DNA of 64,000 nucleotides from Stercorarius parasiticus (Eukaryota; Chordata; Aves; Charadriiformes; Stercorariidae), in the NCBI GenBank assembly GCA_013396915.1, contig VWZL01000658.1, forward strand, positions 1,065,473 to 1,129,472. Reading direction: 5' to 3'. The notes under the pieces are model-generated. The model did not search any database. It saw nothing but the letters and a program-made list of their open reading frames with translations, and had not been told where the DNA came from. Below are positions 25,801 through 38,521 of this stretch, in pieces. How positions within the stretch are numbered: the first letter of the stretch is position 1; every line of letters begins with the position of its first letter. A program made the position numbers and the translations under genes.

Positions 25801-26439
25801 TTACACCCACTGTCTTTCCCCGCTGCCTCTGAAGAAGGGGCCTTTTTTCACACATTTTAATTACTGACTCCCTACATAGAAGCTATTACCTCAGAAAAAA
25901 GCCGTTAACTGGCACGTTCAGCACAAGATAAAACCTTTCTGATAATTGTTCCTTGAGTTCATGTTTGTGAAAATAAATATCATCAGATGATTAAATTAAA
26001 CACCGCAGCCAGCTCAGCTATACACTATTTTCACTTATCTTGCAGGAGGGGAGATCAAAGAAAAAGGCTCAGGTAGAGTTGTTCCAACTCCTCCAAGTTT
26101 GGTTGATAGCTACCTACTGAACACACTAATTAGCTCCCTGCTTGGGGTGCGCAGCACAAAATTAACCCTCCCGAAATTGGGCAGTCTAGCCATTTTCATG
26201 CTCTGCAATCAACTGGATGCAGAGGGATGACTGTCACCTCATTTTCTCCATCTGTAGAGCAGCAGCACAGCGTGATTCTGATTTCGGAGATTCTTTGGAT
26301 CTCTGTCCTCGTTGGTATCTTGTGCAAGAGGAGAGCTGTGCTTGGGGAACACGAGGAAAGGCTGGAGGCACTCCTTTTCTTAGGTCCTACGGGCTTCTGC
26401 CTCCCAGCTCTTCCCTTCCCTTCCCTTTTGGTGAGCAGA
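22806..26439. other. intergenic sequence, no gene seen
   Basis: Several open frames of 60-130 codons lie here on both strands, but none shows a known domain, a plausible splice context or a codon pattern that stands out. No clear repeat was recognised. Confidence 0.5.
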
Positions 26440-26980
26440 CATGCCTGTCCGTTCGCTCCGGCAGCGACTCTGGCAAGTCGCCTGGCTCGGGCGCTGCTGG
26501 AACAGGGAGATCGTTTCTGAGACGGAGTTTCGCCCGGCACTTCCCTGCTTTGCTTTCCTAGGCCGTGGAGGGCAAGAGAGGCGAGGGAAGCAGTGGGCAG
26601 CGTAGCCCGGTTCACACTGGGAGCCCGCTGCCCTCCCCGTGAGCGCACACACCCACACAACCAGAAAGCTCCGCTATTCTTCTGCTAATGGGATTGGCAC
26701 CGCTTAAAGCAGTCTGCGAGGGTATTGTCTGCAACCACAGCAAGAGAAACATTATTCAAAGGCCATTCAGGCCCCAAAAGAAGCGGCAGAGCAGAGTAAT
26801 TATCGGAGACTCTCCATTAACGAGGGCATCTTTGCTCTTTGTCTGTGTTGGTTTAATAAGGGCCGCTAATGGGGCCGGGGGAGGGGCACGCTAATGCTTC
26901 TAAACAAACCTCCTTCCCTTCCCCACCCCCGCGCTATGAGGAGAGCTGCCTTTATGGGCGCTGACAGCCGAGCATATTGC
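26440..26980. promoter_or_regulatory. CpG-rich segment followed by homeodomain/forkhead site cluster
   Basis: From 26440 to about 26640 the sequence is enriched in CpG (GTTCGCTCCGGCAGCGACTC and similar). It is followed by TAATTA (26797), CATTAA (26815), TTTAATAA (26852), CTAATGG (26866), CTAATG (26891), the forkhead-type TAAACAAAC (26901) and CTGACAG, a MEIS/TGIF-type core, near 26961. This has the look of a developmental enhancer or secondary promoter. A 155-codon minus-strand open frame over the CpG-rich part is probably a by-product of GC content. Confidence 0.35.
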
Positions 26981-28732
26981 AGAGTGACCTTCGGGAAAAC
27001 TTAGTGTGAACCCAGCCGCTTTCAGCCCCATCCCCACCGAGCCGCTGGGAGCATCGTTTGGGTAGCTGTTCTCTTTTTAGCCTTTCCATATTTCCCGGTG
27101 CTTGCCAGGGCCTTTTATACACCCCCACTCCCCCCGCCCGACCTCTCTCATGTCATCTTGTGACCCTTCATGGCTGGACACGACGGCACTGAGTGGCAGT
27201 AATGAGGGACGACAGTGCAGATTAAGTTCTCGCAGCAAAACCTGGGTCTGCTGTCCATTATCCAGCAGCTGTGACTGGGAGATGCTGCTGGGAAGGCAGG
27301 ACCAGAGCAGCCTCCCCTCCCCACACTGCTGGAGAAGGCAGGCTGGGATCCAGCAACGGCCAATGGCTCCTACCTTCTGTCTGTGGGCACTCTTCTGGTG
27401 ATGGAGAGATGGACTGAGGCAAAAGCCCGAGACCCTTCAGAGCCACTCTCGAGACCATGCAGCTAAAATGCTTCTGAAGGCTCCCAGACTGTCCCCATCT
27501 TCAAACACCAGTTGTAAGCAGCCAGCTTCTGAGGCAGTTTGCAATATTACAGGGCCAGATGCACGCTGAAATTTGAAATGTGGATGAGAGGTCTCAGGAG
27601 GTCTCTGCAAAAGACAGCATTCAAACAGTGAACTGTAATGATACACACATATATGAATAAAGAACAATATAGCCTGTTTCAACCAGGTGTTCTGCATACG
27701 AGGTTGAGAACTGCTAGATTCATTTTTAGCCAATGAGGAAACTAAAGAACAATAAAAGGAAATTATTCCCCCAACTTTGTGCCAGTCTTTTACTGAAGCC
27801 AAGCCCTGGACATCATGCTATTATACCTCACCTTCAAATGATGCACTCCTAATGGATGGTTGCACTGTAGAACTGGCCTGTGGACTGCAGAGACAAGGCA
27901 GACAAAGCAGTGCCTGCGTACCTGTATGTGTGCATGTCAACAGTCTCAGGAACTGCACTTGAGACCCACACAATGTCAGTGCTGCTTCTCTTGTTATGAG
28001 AAATGGTTTTATTCGCTGAGGTATAGAATTACAAACTTATCTGTACAGACACCCACCCAGCCCTCTCCACTTGGGCAAATGTCCTGGTGCTAAAGGTTTA
28101 TCACAAGCAGAGGAAGAAAGCTATGTGGGAACTCCTCACTGCTTAAACCATATGACTCTGGTTTGAAGAAACAGACACCATAGGATTTTACCCTTATTTC
28201 CTGAGGGCCTGGTAGTCTTGAAATTTTCATGATTTTGGCCTTTTCCTTTCAACATTTCACCAGTAACTGCATCTCTTGTAACAAAAGAAATTTTTCATAG
28301 GTGCTCCTCTGACTCATCTCTATAGGATCAAATAATCTCAGAACAATCTTGCAAGTCAAGAGACAGCCATCACCCTTTGCACAGAGAGAGCTAAGTCACA
28401 GGGAAATTAAATAACAATACCTGAGGTCATTCTTGCCATGGCAGAGCTAGGAAGTGGATACAGTTCTTTCTCCAAAGTCTTACTGCAGCGTTCTGAGATT
28501 AGTGATATTCCTTCTCCCACTTTTGAAATGTCTGGAGGATCATACTTCTGAAACAGAAAATCAGTCCTATTTTCAGCATTTCATTCTTCATGTTAACCAC
28601 AGTTTCTGTTCATAGTCTCTTTTTCTTTTTAGAAGAATAATCATTAAACATATACAGGCCTTTGCCTATGGATTTTGCAATATAAATGATGCAGCCAATA
28701 CACTGATATATAAATCAATGGGTTACTAGGAG
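26981..28732. other. intergenic sequence with one degraded SINE-like piece
   Basis: No exon was recognised. The only structured element seen is the MIR/L2-like relic near 28.4 kb, listed separately. Confidence 0.5.
28365..28468 (-). mobile_element. MIR/L3-like SINE relic (reverse orientation)
   Basis: The series CACAGAGAGAGCTAAGTCACAG, GAGGTCATTCTTG and GGCAGAGCTAGGAAGTGG parallels the antisense MIR/L3 pattern of 'cacagagaggttaagtnacttg', 'caaggtcac' and 'ggcagagctgggattn'. It is heavily diverged. Confidence 0.4.
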
Positions 28733-28800
28733 CACGTGACTTGGCCTCTGATTGGTGTGGGTTTTGCTTTATAAGTGTCCTTAAACGTCACCCTTCTTTG
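28733..28800 (+). promoter_or_regulatory. promoter-like motif group (E-box, CCAAT, TATA, CRE)
   Basis: In plus-strand order: CACGTGAC (28733-28740), ATTGG as an inverted CCAAT box (28751-28755), GTGTGGG (28756-28762), TTTATAAG as a TATA-like box (28768-28775) and ACGTCA as a CRE half (28785-28790). The spacing CCAAT to TATA is short but usable and would place a start near 28.8 kb. No coding exon follows on the plus strand, so this could be a lncRNA promoter, an enhancer or chance. Confidence 0.3.
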
Positions 28801-31315
28801 AGACTAGCAGATAATACAGTCAGCTTTGTTGCAAATGGAGACAATATCTGAACAAAAACAAAATAGCAACTCAGAAGAAATAACTGAGATCTTGTTGATA
28901 TCCACCACAAGGGGAAATGAATGGAGAGGTGAAAAAAAACAAAACTAAACAAACCAAAGAAGTTGGTTTATGACTTTTCTTACCACAGAAAAAGCAACTG
29001 CAGCTTGGGAAAGGAGGGAACACCAAGGCAGACAAAGAGATTTGTCATGAGAAAGGGGAGTTTTGAGACCCTGCGTGAAGGAAAACACAGTGAGCAGCTT
29101 GTGCATAGCAGGCTGAAACAAGATGGCCCTGTGGTAGAAGGGAGGAGAGCTCACAGCAGTGACAGAGAGAGGATGGGCAATGAAAGGCTGGTGGGTCTAT
29201 TTCCTGGAACTTCAGCCAAAATAGTACAGTTGAAGGTGACGCAACTAGTATGAAAGATGGGAACACAGTGAGTAAGGTTTTGGAACAAAAGCTTCAGTCT
29301 GAGAGTCATCATCTCATGGGCTAGTCTTTATCCAATTTATTCTTCTTCAGGTATAGTTCCTGCAGGGAGGAGGGAATGACTACATTGGACCTTGTCAAGC
29401 CAGTTCTATCTAGATTTGCTCTTTAACACCTATAGTTTAGTACAGGGATATTTCCTCCCCAGTTTTCCCTTTTTTTTTTTCCTATTAATTCTAGCTTTTG
29501 AGGCTAACAGACAATGAGCGTAAGTGGATTCCTACCAGGTTGCTCTACTTCACTCTACTGCTGTTATCCTGACACACTTTAATTAAACTATCTAACCGAG
29601 ATCTGATCGGAATCCCACTTAAACAATGAGTAGGTCTGCATGGGCTATGCAGGTTTGGATTATGCCCTGAATGGTGTTTGAACTCATTAAGGTAGATTTG
29701 AGCCACTTTTTCAATTGCACCTGTGCCTTCAAACCCAGGGGAAAATGAACAGGAGTAACAAGGAGTAAAAGATGCCTTTCCAGAAAATCATTTGTGTATG
29801 TTTGCAAACTACTGCAAGCAGAAGACACATCGAACTGTGAGACAGGAAGCAGATATTCATCTCTGCAAGCACATCCCAGTTTAGTTCAATGTAACTTCCC
29901 TGCTTTGTCTTGGTATCCTTTCAGCTCTTTCTCTACAAAAGAGGCCTTGCTTTGCCAGTTTAGCAAAAACCTTTCCCTCTAATGCCCTCAGCTGGCACTT
30001 GCTGCACTCTGCTCTTCATTCCTGCTGGCCATTCTCCTGGCCAACAAAAGTGGTGCAGGGGAGAAGTACTCACTCATTTAACAGCCAAGTAGACCAAGGC
30101 CCCAAAAGAACTGGGAGGACAGCAGCAATTGTGTGACATTTTTGCCTGCCCATGCAGCCCTATTTGGAAAGATTTAAAGGCAGGAAAGCCAGATTAGGGT
30201 GCTGACTTTCTGCCTTTACTCCTTGGGCATGCCATGGGCTTCCTGTGTGAGTTTAGGCAAGCTGCTTGCCTCCACAGCTCCATCTCCCTGTTCAGAAAGG
30301 GAAATGCTGCTGTGAGGATACATTTGAGAACACTTAAACTCTACACTGACAGGGACTGAAAAATTAAGTTGTTTGTGAACTCATCTCCCTACGAATCTGA
30401 TGTGGCTTCTCTATCCAAACAATCCAAGGACTGGGATCATCAGGGCACTGTGATCAGCCTCCCCATGTTATAAGGGTATAGGCAGCCTTAAGGGATGCAG
30501 CTGAATGTTCAGTACTGTCATTTCCTGAGATGTCTTTGCTCTGCTCTCCCTGCCTACCTTTGCTCCAGGCCCGTCTTTCTCCTTGTCCTGGTCCCACCCC
30601 AATTTCTTAGCTTTTTGGGGCCTGTTTTGGTACAGTCCATAGTTTCTGCAGCTTCTCAGTCACGGGCATTGACCTGATTCTGGTCCCAGGACACTGCTCA
30701 CTCTCCCTGTGAAGCCTTTAACAGAGCAGACAAGATGAATATCAATACTATGACAGGAAGCTCAGTGCAGAGATCCCCTAGCCAGTGCCAATCCTGCCAG
30801 CTTTGGGACTGGGACTGACACCTGAGTGCAGCACTTAAATCACCTACCTGTGGCATTGTGCTAACAGCCACCCTGCACTCACAGCCTAGGCCAATCCCTC
30901 TGCCTAGCCTACAGCCTCCTGCCAATTCAGGGATCTCTCACAAGGCACTGCTTGCATGCAACATAGATGCAGCGTATGTGAGCTCCTTGCTGGGCAGCAA
31001 ATACTGTAGGAAGAAAATCCTGGAGCTGGAGTGAGATCAGTGAACAGATGTTACACAGCAATGACCTCCAGACCCAGCTCCCCTGGAAAAGTTTGGATAG
31101 AGAGATCTGAAACTGATCCCATCTAGAAGTCATCTGAGATACCAGAGCTTTCACAAATGTAATCTGCTAACTCTATTTAAAAAAATGTCTTTAACAACTG
31201 GCTAGTGCTAGTTGTTGCTGCTAGAAATTTGCTCTTGTTTTCTCCTCAGATCAGAAGTTACAGACAGATCTTCAGTGTCTTCCTCTGCACTCCTCTACAG
31301 TGACTGTTCATCTTA
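28801..31315. other. intergenic sequence with one SINE-like relic
   Basis: No exon was recognised. A MIR-like relic lies near 30.2-30.35 kb. Confidence 0.5.
30195..30350 (+). mobile_element. MIR-like SINE relic
   Basis: CTGTGTGAGTTTAGGCAAGC resembles the MIR core 'ctgtgtgaccttgggcaagt'. It is followed by a CTCCATCTCCCTGTTCAG segment like 'ctcagtttcctcatctgt', and then by GCTGTGAGGATACATTTGAG, like 'tgtgaggattaaatgag'. The order and spacing fit MIR in the forward direction. Confidence 0.5.
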
Positions 31316-31341
31316 ATGCTAATTTAATTAGCAATTAGCAT
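31316..31341. promoter_or_regulatory. palindromic TAATT/ATTA cluster
   Basis: ATGCTAATT at 31316-31324 is the exact reverse complement of AATTAGCAT at 31333-31341. The intervening part completes a second palindrome, GCTAATT-T-AATTAGC (31318-31332). Three or more overlapping homeodomain cores sit within 26 bases. Confidence 0.4.
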
Positions 31342-33128
31342 AGAGGGGAAAGAAGCAAGATTGCATTGCTGCTGCATTCCTGAGATCTCTGGCTGATATT
31401 GTATCCATTCAGGTGCAGCTGCAGTTAGATACAAGTTAGAGCAGCTTCAAGGCTCTTTTTCTCTACGCTATGAGGACCAAGGGCATAAACGTGACCCACA
31501 GACATACTCTCCCCATAGCTTGCAGGTCCTATACAAATACTGTCCTGAGAGCTAAAACCCTCTTTACTCCACGTATCCATCATTGTACTCATGTTCAAAG
31601 TACATCCAAGAACATGATCAACCATTTTGTAAAACCTAAATAATATGTGCTATAATGGTCTCAGCGTTTTTCATTTCAACATCTATTGTTAGGGCATAAA
31701 TAGAAAGAAAAAAAAAAGGCTGACAGAATTTACAGGGAATCCAGCTAAATAAAAATGATGTCATTGGTGTTCATGGAGATGCACCGCTTAGGTGATAAAG
31801 GAACATGACTGCCTTGGACAGAGGATTCTCTACAGTGTCACCTATAAGACAGCAAGTAATAGCATCTTTTGGTACTTACGGCATCCCTTAAGAGTAAAGC
31901 CCAAGCAATCTAGCTTTATGCAATTGTGTTACAAGATACTGAGAAGAAAAACTTCAGCCCTCTGCACCCAGGTATATCCTAGTATCTTCTATTCCACAAA
32001 CTAGACTGAGCTATTAATTGTAGCAATCATCAGCACTTAATGTTGGGAAAACTGTAGTACTTAAGCACAGGTATCTTTGAAGTCAACCTGCTCTAATGCC
32101 TTCCCATTTTTAGGCCTTTGCAAGAGCCCCTTTGTATGGCCTCTTGAACAGCATCTATTGCAGCAGAAAAGCATGTTTCTGGCTGTAATATCCAATATCC
32201 ACCTGTCCGTACGGTTCTTCCTATCTGATATATTGTACTTTCCCCACCATGGCTATTATGGTGAAGAGCAGGCTAAAGGCTCCCCGTTATGTCTACACTG
32301 GCCTGACAGCACCTGAAAGCCCCTCAGAGGACACTGTTCCCTCCTTGCTGATGTGGAAGAGAAAAATCATGACACCGAACACTTCTCACCCCTGAACTGG
32401 AAAGGGTCAAAAAAAGCCTCACACTTCCATCCAGTGGTATTGCACTTGTTTATCTTGCATTAAACACTTCACATTTAGAATAAACTAAGTTAGAAGAAGA
32501 ACAGTTCAGCTGTATGTGCAGGAGATGGCTATTAAGTCTGTGTTTATGCGAGCCACCAGCACCCCTTGCCAGACTGTGTGTCTGTGCATCACTGCCCTCT
32601 ACCGGGCAGATCTGCCCCTGCACGAACACGAACGGCCCTGGTTGCCAAAACTCAGCAGAGCCGTTAATTTTGCTTTGCCTCAGGCATTGAAGGAACATGA
32701 TTGTCCACTTACTGTTGCCCTGACACTTTCAGTAACCTCACTGAGCATCACACTGACAGCTGAGCTACTTCTAAAGGAATAAGGATTTGTTGAAATATAA
32801 TTAAACAGGATAGAGGCAGTGGTCACTAGGATTAGAAGTCCACATGTCAAGAACTCTGAGTGATTAAATGGCTGTAATGTAAATTAAATTTGCTGTAATT
32901 ACGAAAACTTATCTTAACTTAGATATTTAAGCTAGCCCATTTCAAGTGTGGCTGCGTTTCAGCCTCCAAAGACCTGGTGACCAATCTGCTCGCGACTGCC
33001 CTGTTAACAGTGCAGAAACACAGGGAGGCAGCAAAAGAGTCAGTCAACAGGTTTCAGGATGTTACCTCATGCTTTCAAATCTATTCCTGGGTACTTTGGA
33101 AAATTCCCCTTGGAATACTGCTTTGTGC

Positions 33129-33147
33129 ACATATATATATATATATG
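33129..33147. repeat. TA microsatellite
   Basis: A perfect (AT)n run of about nine units, flanked by CAC and GTATAG. Confidence 0.8.
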
Positions 33148-35057
33148 TATAGTGCGTTCATACACCTGTTCACATGTGCATGCATTCTCTTCTCTGATCA
33201 TCTGACCCTGCACACAGCAATACTGCCATGCTGCTTACACTCTCTCTACACTTCCTTCCCCTATCAGGGCTCTTTCAGGGCACAAATCCTGCCAGCTTCC
33301 TTTCCCAGTCTTCTGTTCTGGCTAATGCTCTCTGTGCGCACCTGGGTGAGCTGTTCCTTACCTCTGGCCAGTGAGAAACAGCCTTCTTTACAGCCTACTG
33401 CTGGCTGTTCATCTTCTTGATGAACTTCTTGGATGCCTTAGGTCCACCAGGCTGGCACAGCCTTCATTGTCTCAGAGAAGACCTTAATCAGTCCAAGATG
33501 TATTTGCCTTTCACTGCCTCAAATCCACTGAACAGTTGTTTGCTGAATGGTATCTCATGGGAATGCACATGAGATGCCTACTGTCAACTCCTCCCTATCC
33601 TGAGACAGGGGCCACCCTCCAGCTCCACGACTGCTGGCTGAGCCAGAGCTGGGGAGAGGGCGCAACACAGAGAGGCTTAAGAAACATGTCTCTTAGCTTT
33701 GTCCATCCCAGCAGCCTCTCCCAACTGAAGTCTTGCTATGGTGGGCAAGAAGGTATCGTGACAGGTCTGCATTTGCGCCTCAAGGAACTGGCTGAGCAAA
33801 GAAATGTAGCATGTCAGGACTTCTCAAGAACATTTACATGCTGCTTTCCTGCCTAGGTACAAGACTGATGCCTGACTGAAGTCGCTATGGCAGGTACAGT
33901 TTGAAAGCTGCACTACCGTGAGTGCTCCCTGTGTTACACTCCCACATGTATTCATAGGGATATGAGAGGGCTTATTTCCTCAGAGGAAGCTGTGAAGATA
34001 AATCCAGCCATGACAGAGAGGTGCTCAGACATAGAAGAAATTGCAGCTACAGCATTTCATTATCTGAGTGTCTCTGAAAGCCATGTGTAATTTCCTAAGC
34101 AGATAAATTCAGCCCTTCTAGTTTTGCTAGTGCTGGAAAAAGGTGCCTTATAGTCATCAATGCCACTTTACTTCCCATCTGTGTTTCCTCAAGAATTGTC
34201 CAAGATACCACATTTCACTCTGGCTGTTCAAGCCATGAGCTCCCTCTAGTATCAAAAAGGATTAATGCAGTTGGTACCTTTGCCAACCTAAAGGAACATA
34301 GAGCAAATGTTATAAGGAAATATCAGTCAGATGAGGAAATTCTGCCCCTTTTCTTCATTTTTGACCAAAAAAAAATAAAAAAATCCTTGAAGTTAGTTGT
34401 GTGCACACAGCTAAACACCAGCACCTTAAAAATTACGAGGCAAACATACAATGCCTGGATACCAGCTGAAAAAGTCTTTTTGATGTTGGCTGGAGAAAGC
34501 AGCAGTATCACTAATGATTCACAGACCATTCAGACCCTTTCCTGAGGTCTGACTTTACATTCATTGAAGTAAAAGTAAGACTGTCATTGACCACAGCCAT
34601 TACTGATTTTATTAACATTTCTTAAATTTAAATATTTAATTAGAACAAAACCTTTAATTCTTCTATAATGCACGTCAGATTGAAAACAGCTTGGATTCTA
34701 CATTCTCGACTCAAAGGTAATAAAAAATAATCAAATTGCTGAGTATGTGACTAATCTACAATGTAGATTTCAATGACTGGCTGCTCAGCACAGAAGCAGC
34801 AATCCAAGGTAACAGCCGGGCTAAAAGTTCTTGAAAGACACAAGCAAGTTAGCTAACACTTCAGGAAATACGTATCTTTAAATGACTGTCTTTGTAAAAC
34901 AGCTGTACCTACTATAAACAGTTTCTCAGGTTCTTGCCTCATCGCGCTGTCACTTGAAAACAAGCTATTTGCTTTTTATAGGATGACTGAAAATGGCTTC
35001 ACACCAACAGTTGTTTATAGCAAGTTATTATCAACAAATGACTGAGTCTGATAAAAA

Positions 35058-35119
35058 AAATATATACATAATTACATGTGTGTGTGTGTGCGTTCTGTGA
35101 GGCTATACATACACACACC
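35058..35119. repeat. compound TA/TG/CA microsatellite
   Basis: AATATATACAT, then TGTGTGTGTGTGTGCG, then after a short interval ATACATACACACAC. The TG and CA tracts are partly complementary and could pair. Confidence 0.75.
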
Positions 35120-38100
35120 AATTTCAGGGTTTTTGCAGCCTCCAGAAGTGTATCTACTTCCTAAATTTGCTATGTCTCAATGCATACAGAACAACCTGCT
35201 GCACAAAGAACTGGCAACATTTAGAAGAACTGCTATTAATGTTGGCTGAGCAGAGAGCACTTGTCCAACAGCCACCTCCTTTCATAACCTGTTGGCCTAA
35301 GTGGCCATCGCCCCCACTGCCCAAAGCCAAGAACTAGAGAATGGACAGTCTGGGATAAAATATATTCCTTCCAAACAGCCTGAAGGAGGATTGGGAAAGT
35401 ACCTTCTCACTCCAAATGCTACAGAAACAGCTGGATGACTTAAAGGAGTTCAACTAGCTGCCATCACCCAGCTCCCACCTCTGCTTTCTCTTGCAGCGTT
35501 GCTCACTAATTCTCCTAGAAGTCTTTTGATCTAATATGGGTAAAACCAGAAGAAAAACAGGGGTCATATCAATCTTCTGTTTCTTTCCTTGTTCTCTTAT
35601 CTGCTGGATATAGGGGTGACAGTTGCATCCCTTGCCAACACTCAATAGCTCCGTAGCTATTGTTTTCCAAACAGCAGCACCTTCAGCCTGTCTCTGTTGC
35701 TTGACCCTGTAAATGACAAAAAATTTTCAGGAGGCCATAGACCTTCCAAAGAAAGAGTGAGGTCTTAAAGACTCTATAATTATTAAGTCAGTTATCTACT
35801 GCCACTCAAAACAAAAAAAAAAGTCTAATAAAAGACAGCAGAAATGGTTTTGGATGTCTCACTCTGTGCTAATTCTCTAATCCTGTCTGACTGTGCTTGT
35901 CCCTGTATAAGTGATAGTGTCATAAACAAGGATTAGAACTTGAAGATGTGAATTAGCAATGAGAACCCACCATACAAAAATCAAAATATTGCCTGCTTTC
36001 CCCATACAATATATTAAAACACCAAGTCAAATAAATTATAGATAAGCTAAAGAAATAAAATTTAACATTAAAAAAAATTAAAAACCCAAAAAGAATGGTA
36101 CTTTTTGTCCTAGTAGTTTAAATTAATGTTAACACTCCTTTCTGGCACAAATGAATTGGACCGCTGGCCTATTTAGTCAAACTGTCACTGAAAGTTGCCA
36201 GTACTGGCTTATTTCAGGATGAAGTGCAAGGGATATTACCCTCCCCAGATCCCCAAAGAATATCCTGTAATTCTTTATCCCCACAAGTACATGGTTAGCT
36301 TGTACTCTCTACACAAAAGGTTTAGATGGCTTCAAGATAAAAACAGTAACCTAACTATGGATATTCTAAATTATCATTCTAAATAATGTTTGATCTCAAT
36401 ACTACTTTGTGGACCTGTCCTTTGCAGATTAACAATGTATTTGGAAAGAAAGACTTCTTTTTTTCCACTTTCAATAATTGTTCTAATTTTTTAATTGGAA
36501 GTCCCTTTTTCAGAAGGAACAGAGGAACTCTGAATTTATCTTCTGTGTAGTACACACACTGTTGTGTGTACCTTTATCATCCTGAGAACAAATGCAGCAA
36601 GGAAAATCTTCCTCACATTTCCTACTAGCACGCTTTAAAGCAATTCAGGAAGTTGTCTTTAGAAGTGAAACTTTCAAGAAGGATGTATCAGTTAATGCTA
36701 GTTGTTCTCAGGCATTATTACTTCAGGGCACCAACCTAAAGCTAGGTTCTGTCATCGCAGGGGTAAAGAAACCGCTAGATCATTACCAGTTCAGCTTAGA
36801 TTTGAAGCAATAACCTGGCCTATATCTAGACATGCTAAGCATCTATTGAGAAATTAATAGAATATTTTTCTGTTAGAGGACAAGTACCGTAGAATGAAAA
36901 TTGTCAAATTTACCTATTACAGCAGAAGCTAAATTCACAACAGATGAAAACAGGTCAGATCAGTTTGGTGCTTTTGCTGCTTTAAGCACCTACATTACAA
37001 ATGCCTAGCATTTGTGAATAATTAGGTCCCCAGTTTCTTGCCAAATCTCATGTCAATTTATACATTCCAGACACTTGAAGTTCATCACCTCATTACCTCA
37101 TTTTTCTTTCAAGGTACTAGGTAAGAGACTTCAGCATCTCTCTGGGTACATTTTAATAGAAATCTCTCAGGATAAGTTTTTTCTCCTCAAACAGCAGCAT
37201 GTTAGAAGTGTGTTAATTGCTCAAGCACAGAATTGGGTCAAATAAAATGGAAAACCCTAAAGCCTACATCAAGATATCTCGCACAATACAGCACACTCCT
37301 TGCAATCTATACTCTGCAATAAATGACTTTTACATTAATGGGAGGATAAAGATGTGGAATCAGCAATCATACAGTTACTGTGTCCATCTTGCTAGTGCAC
37401 TCTATACACATACAGATTATTTTCTATAAGCTCTTGCTAGCACAGATTGACTGAACAGAGTCATTTACACTGGAGGGGGTCTCCACAGGTCAAGCGGCCC
37501 AATCTCGGCTAAGGTCATGAACAGATTCACATCTAAGCACAGGAAAATTCCAGCCCTGTATTCTTCCCGCGTAAGACTTCTCCACAAGTAGTTACACAGA
37601 TATATAGCTGAGGAAAATCTCCACTAATCATCTCTTTCAAGCTGTCTTCCTTTTCATAAGACCACTTTTTACAGGATCTTTATGCTTCTGGAATATCACT
37701 AAGGTACCAGACAGACATTTCTCTAGCATAAACTTGTTGCGAGTGTAAGTAGGTCTCAAAATTTCTCAAGAGATTTAATGTAATGGAAGAGCACATATTT
37801 ATGGTTTGATTACTCACCTTTAAGTCCAGTGCTACAAAAATAACCCTTGAGACCAATCAAGGCCTTGCCAGAAATGCCTACTCCCTATTTCATGTTTCAC
37901 TGAAAACTTTAATCAGCTTACCCTGGCAATGTTCAGAACATAGTGCTATAGTTTTGGTTACCACATTTCAATAGCATCAACCTCCCAAATACATGGAAGC
38001 ATAAATTTTACAAAGATTACAGCATTTATTACAGCTGTAATCAGTCAACATACTTTAAATATCATAGTAATTACATCACACAATTTCTCACATGAACTGA

Positions 38101-38521
38101 AAGGGGGACAAGAGTTTTATTTTACTCCTAGTTATACTCAATGCATATACAAACATGAAAGTATCTTGGAAACTTAAAAAGACTCTCAATATTTCATCTG
38201 AAGGGTGTATTCCACAGAAGGAAACACAGGTAAAAATGGCTGAGGACATAGACACATTTCCTTATCATAATGAAAAAAAAAATTACTACTGGAAAAAAAC
38301 CAGTATGTACGCCCAAGTTCACAGCAGTAGTCCTGGAGGGATGACAGGCATAAGAAAGTAGCAATAGTCAAGAAAATATTATTTCCCCTCTGTCTCCCTT
38401 CTAATGCAAAACAGGGTGAACTACAAATTTGAACACAGATTTATTTTTCCAACTTAGACTTTTAAAAATCGAGTTTCAATTTTTGACTGCATCAGTCCTT
38501 CTAAACTGCTTTCTCAAGTAA

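Larger units (their letters stand above)
31342..38521. other. intergenic sequence, no gene seen
   Basis: A TA microsatellite lies at about 33129-33147 and TA/TG/CA tracts at about 35058-35119. Open frames are short and unremarkable. A/T content rises from about 34 kb onward. Confidence 0.5.

Noticed and set aside
26196..26660. Open frame of 154 codons on the minus strand in CpG-rich sequence
   Set aside because: The Arg/Ala/Ser-rich composition follows from GC content. No domain or conserved motif was seen.
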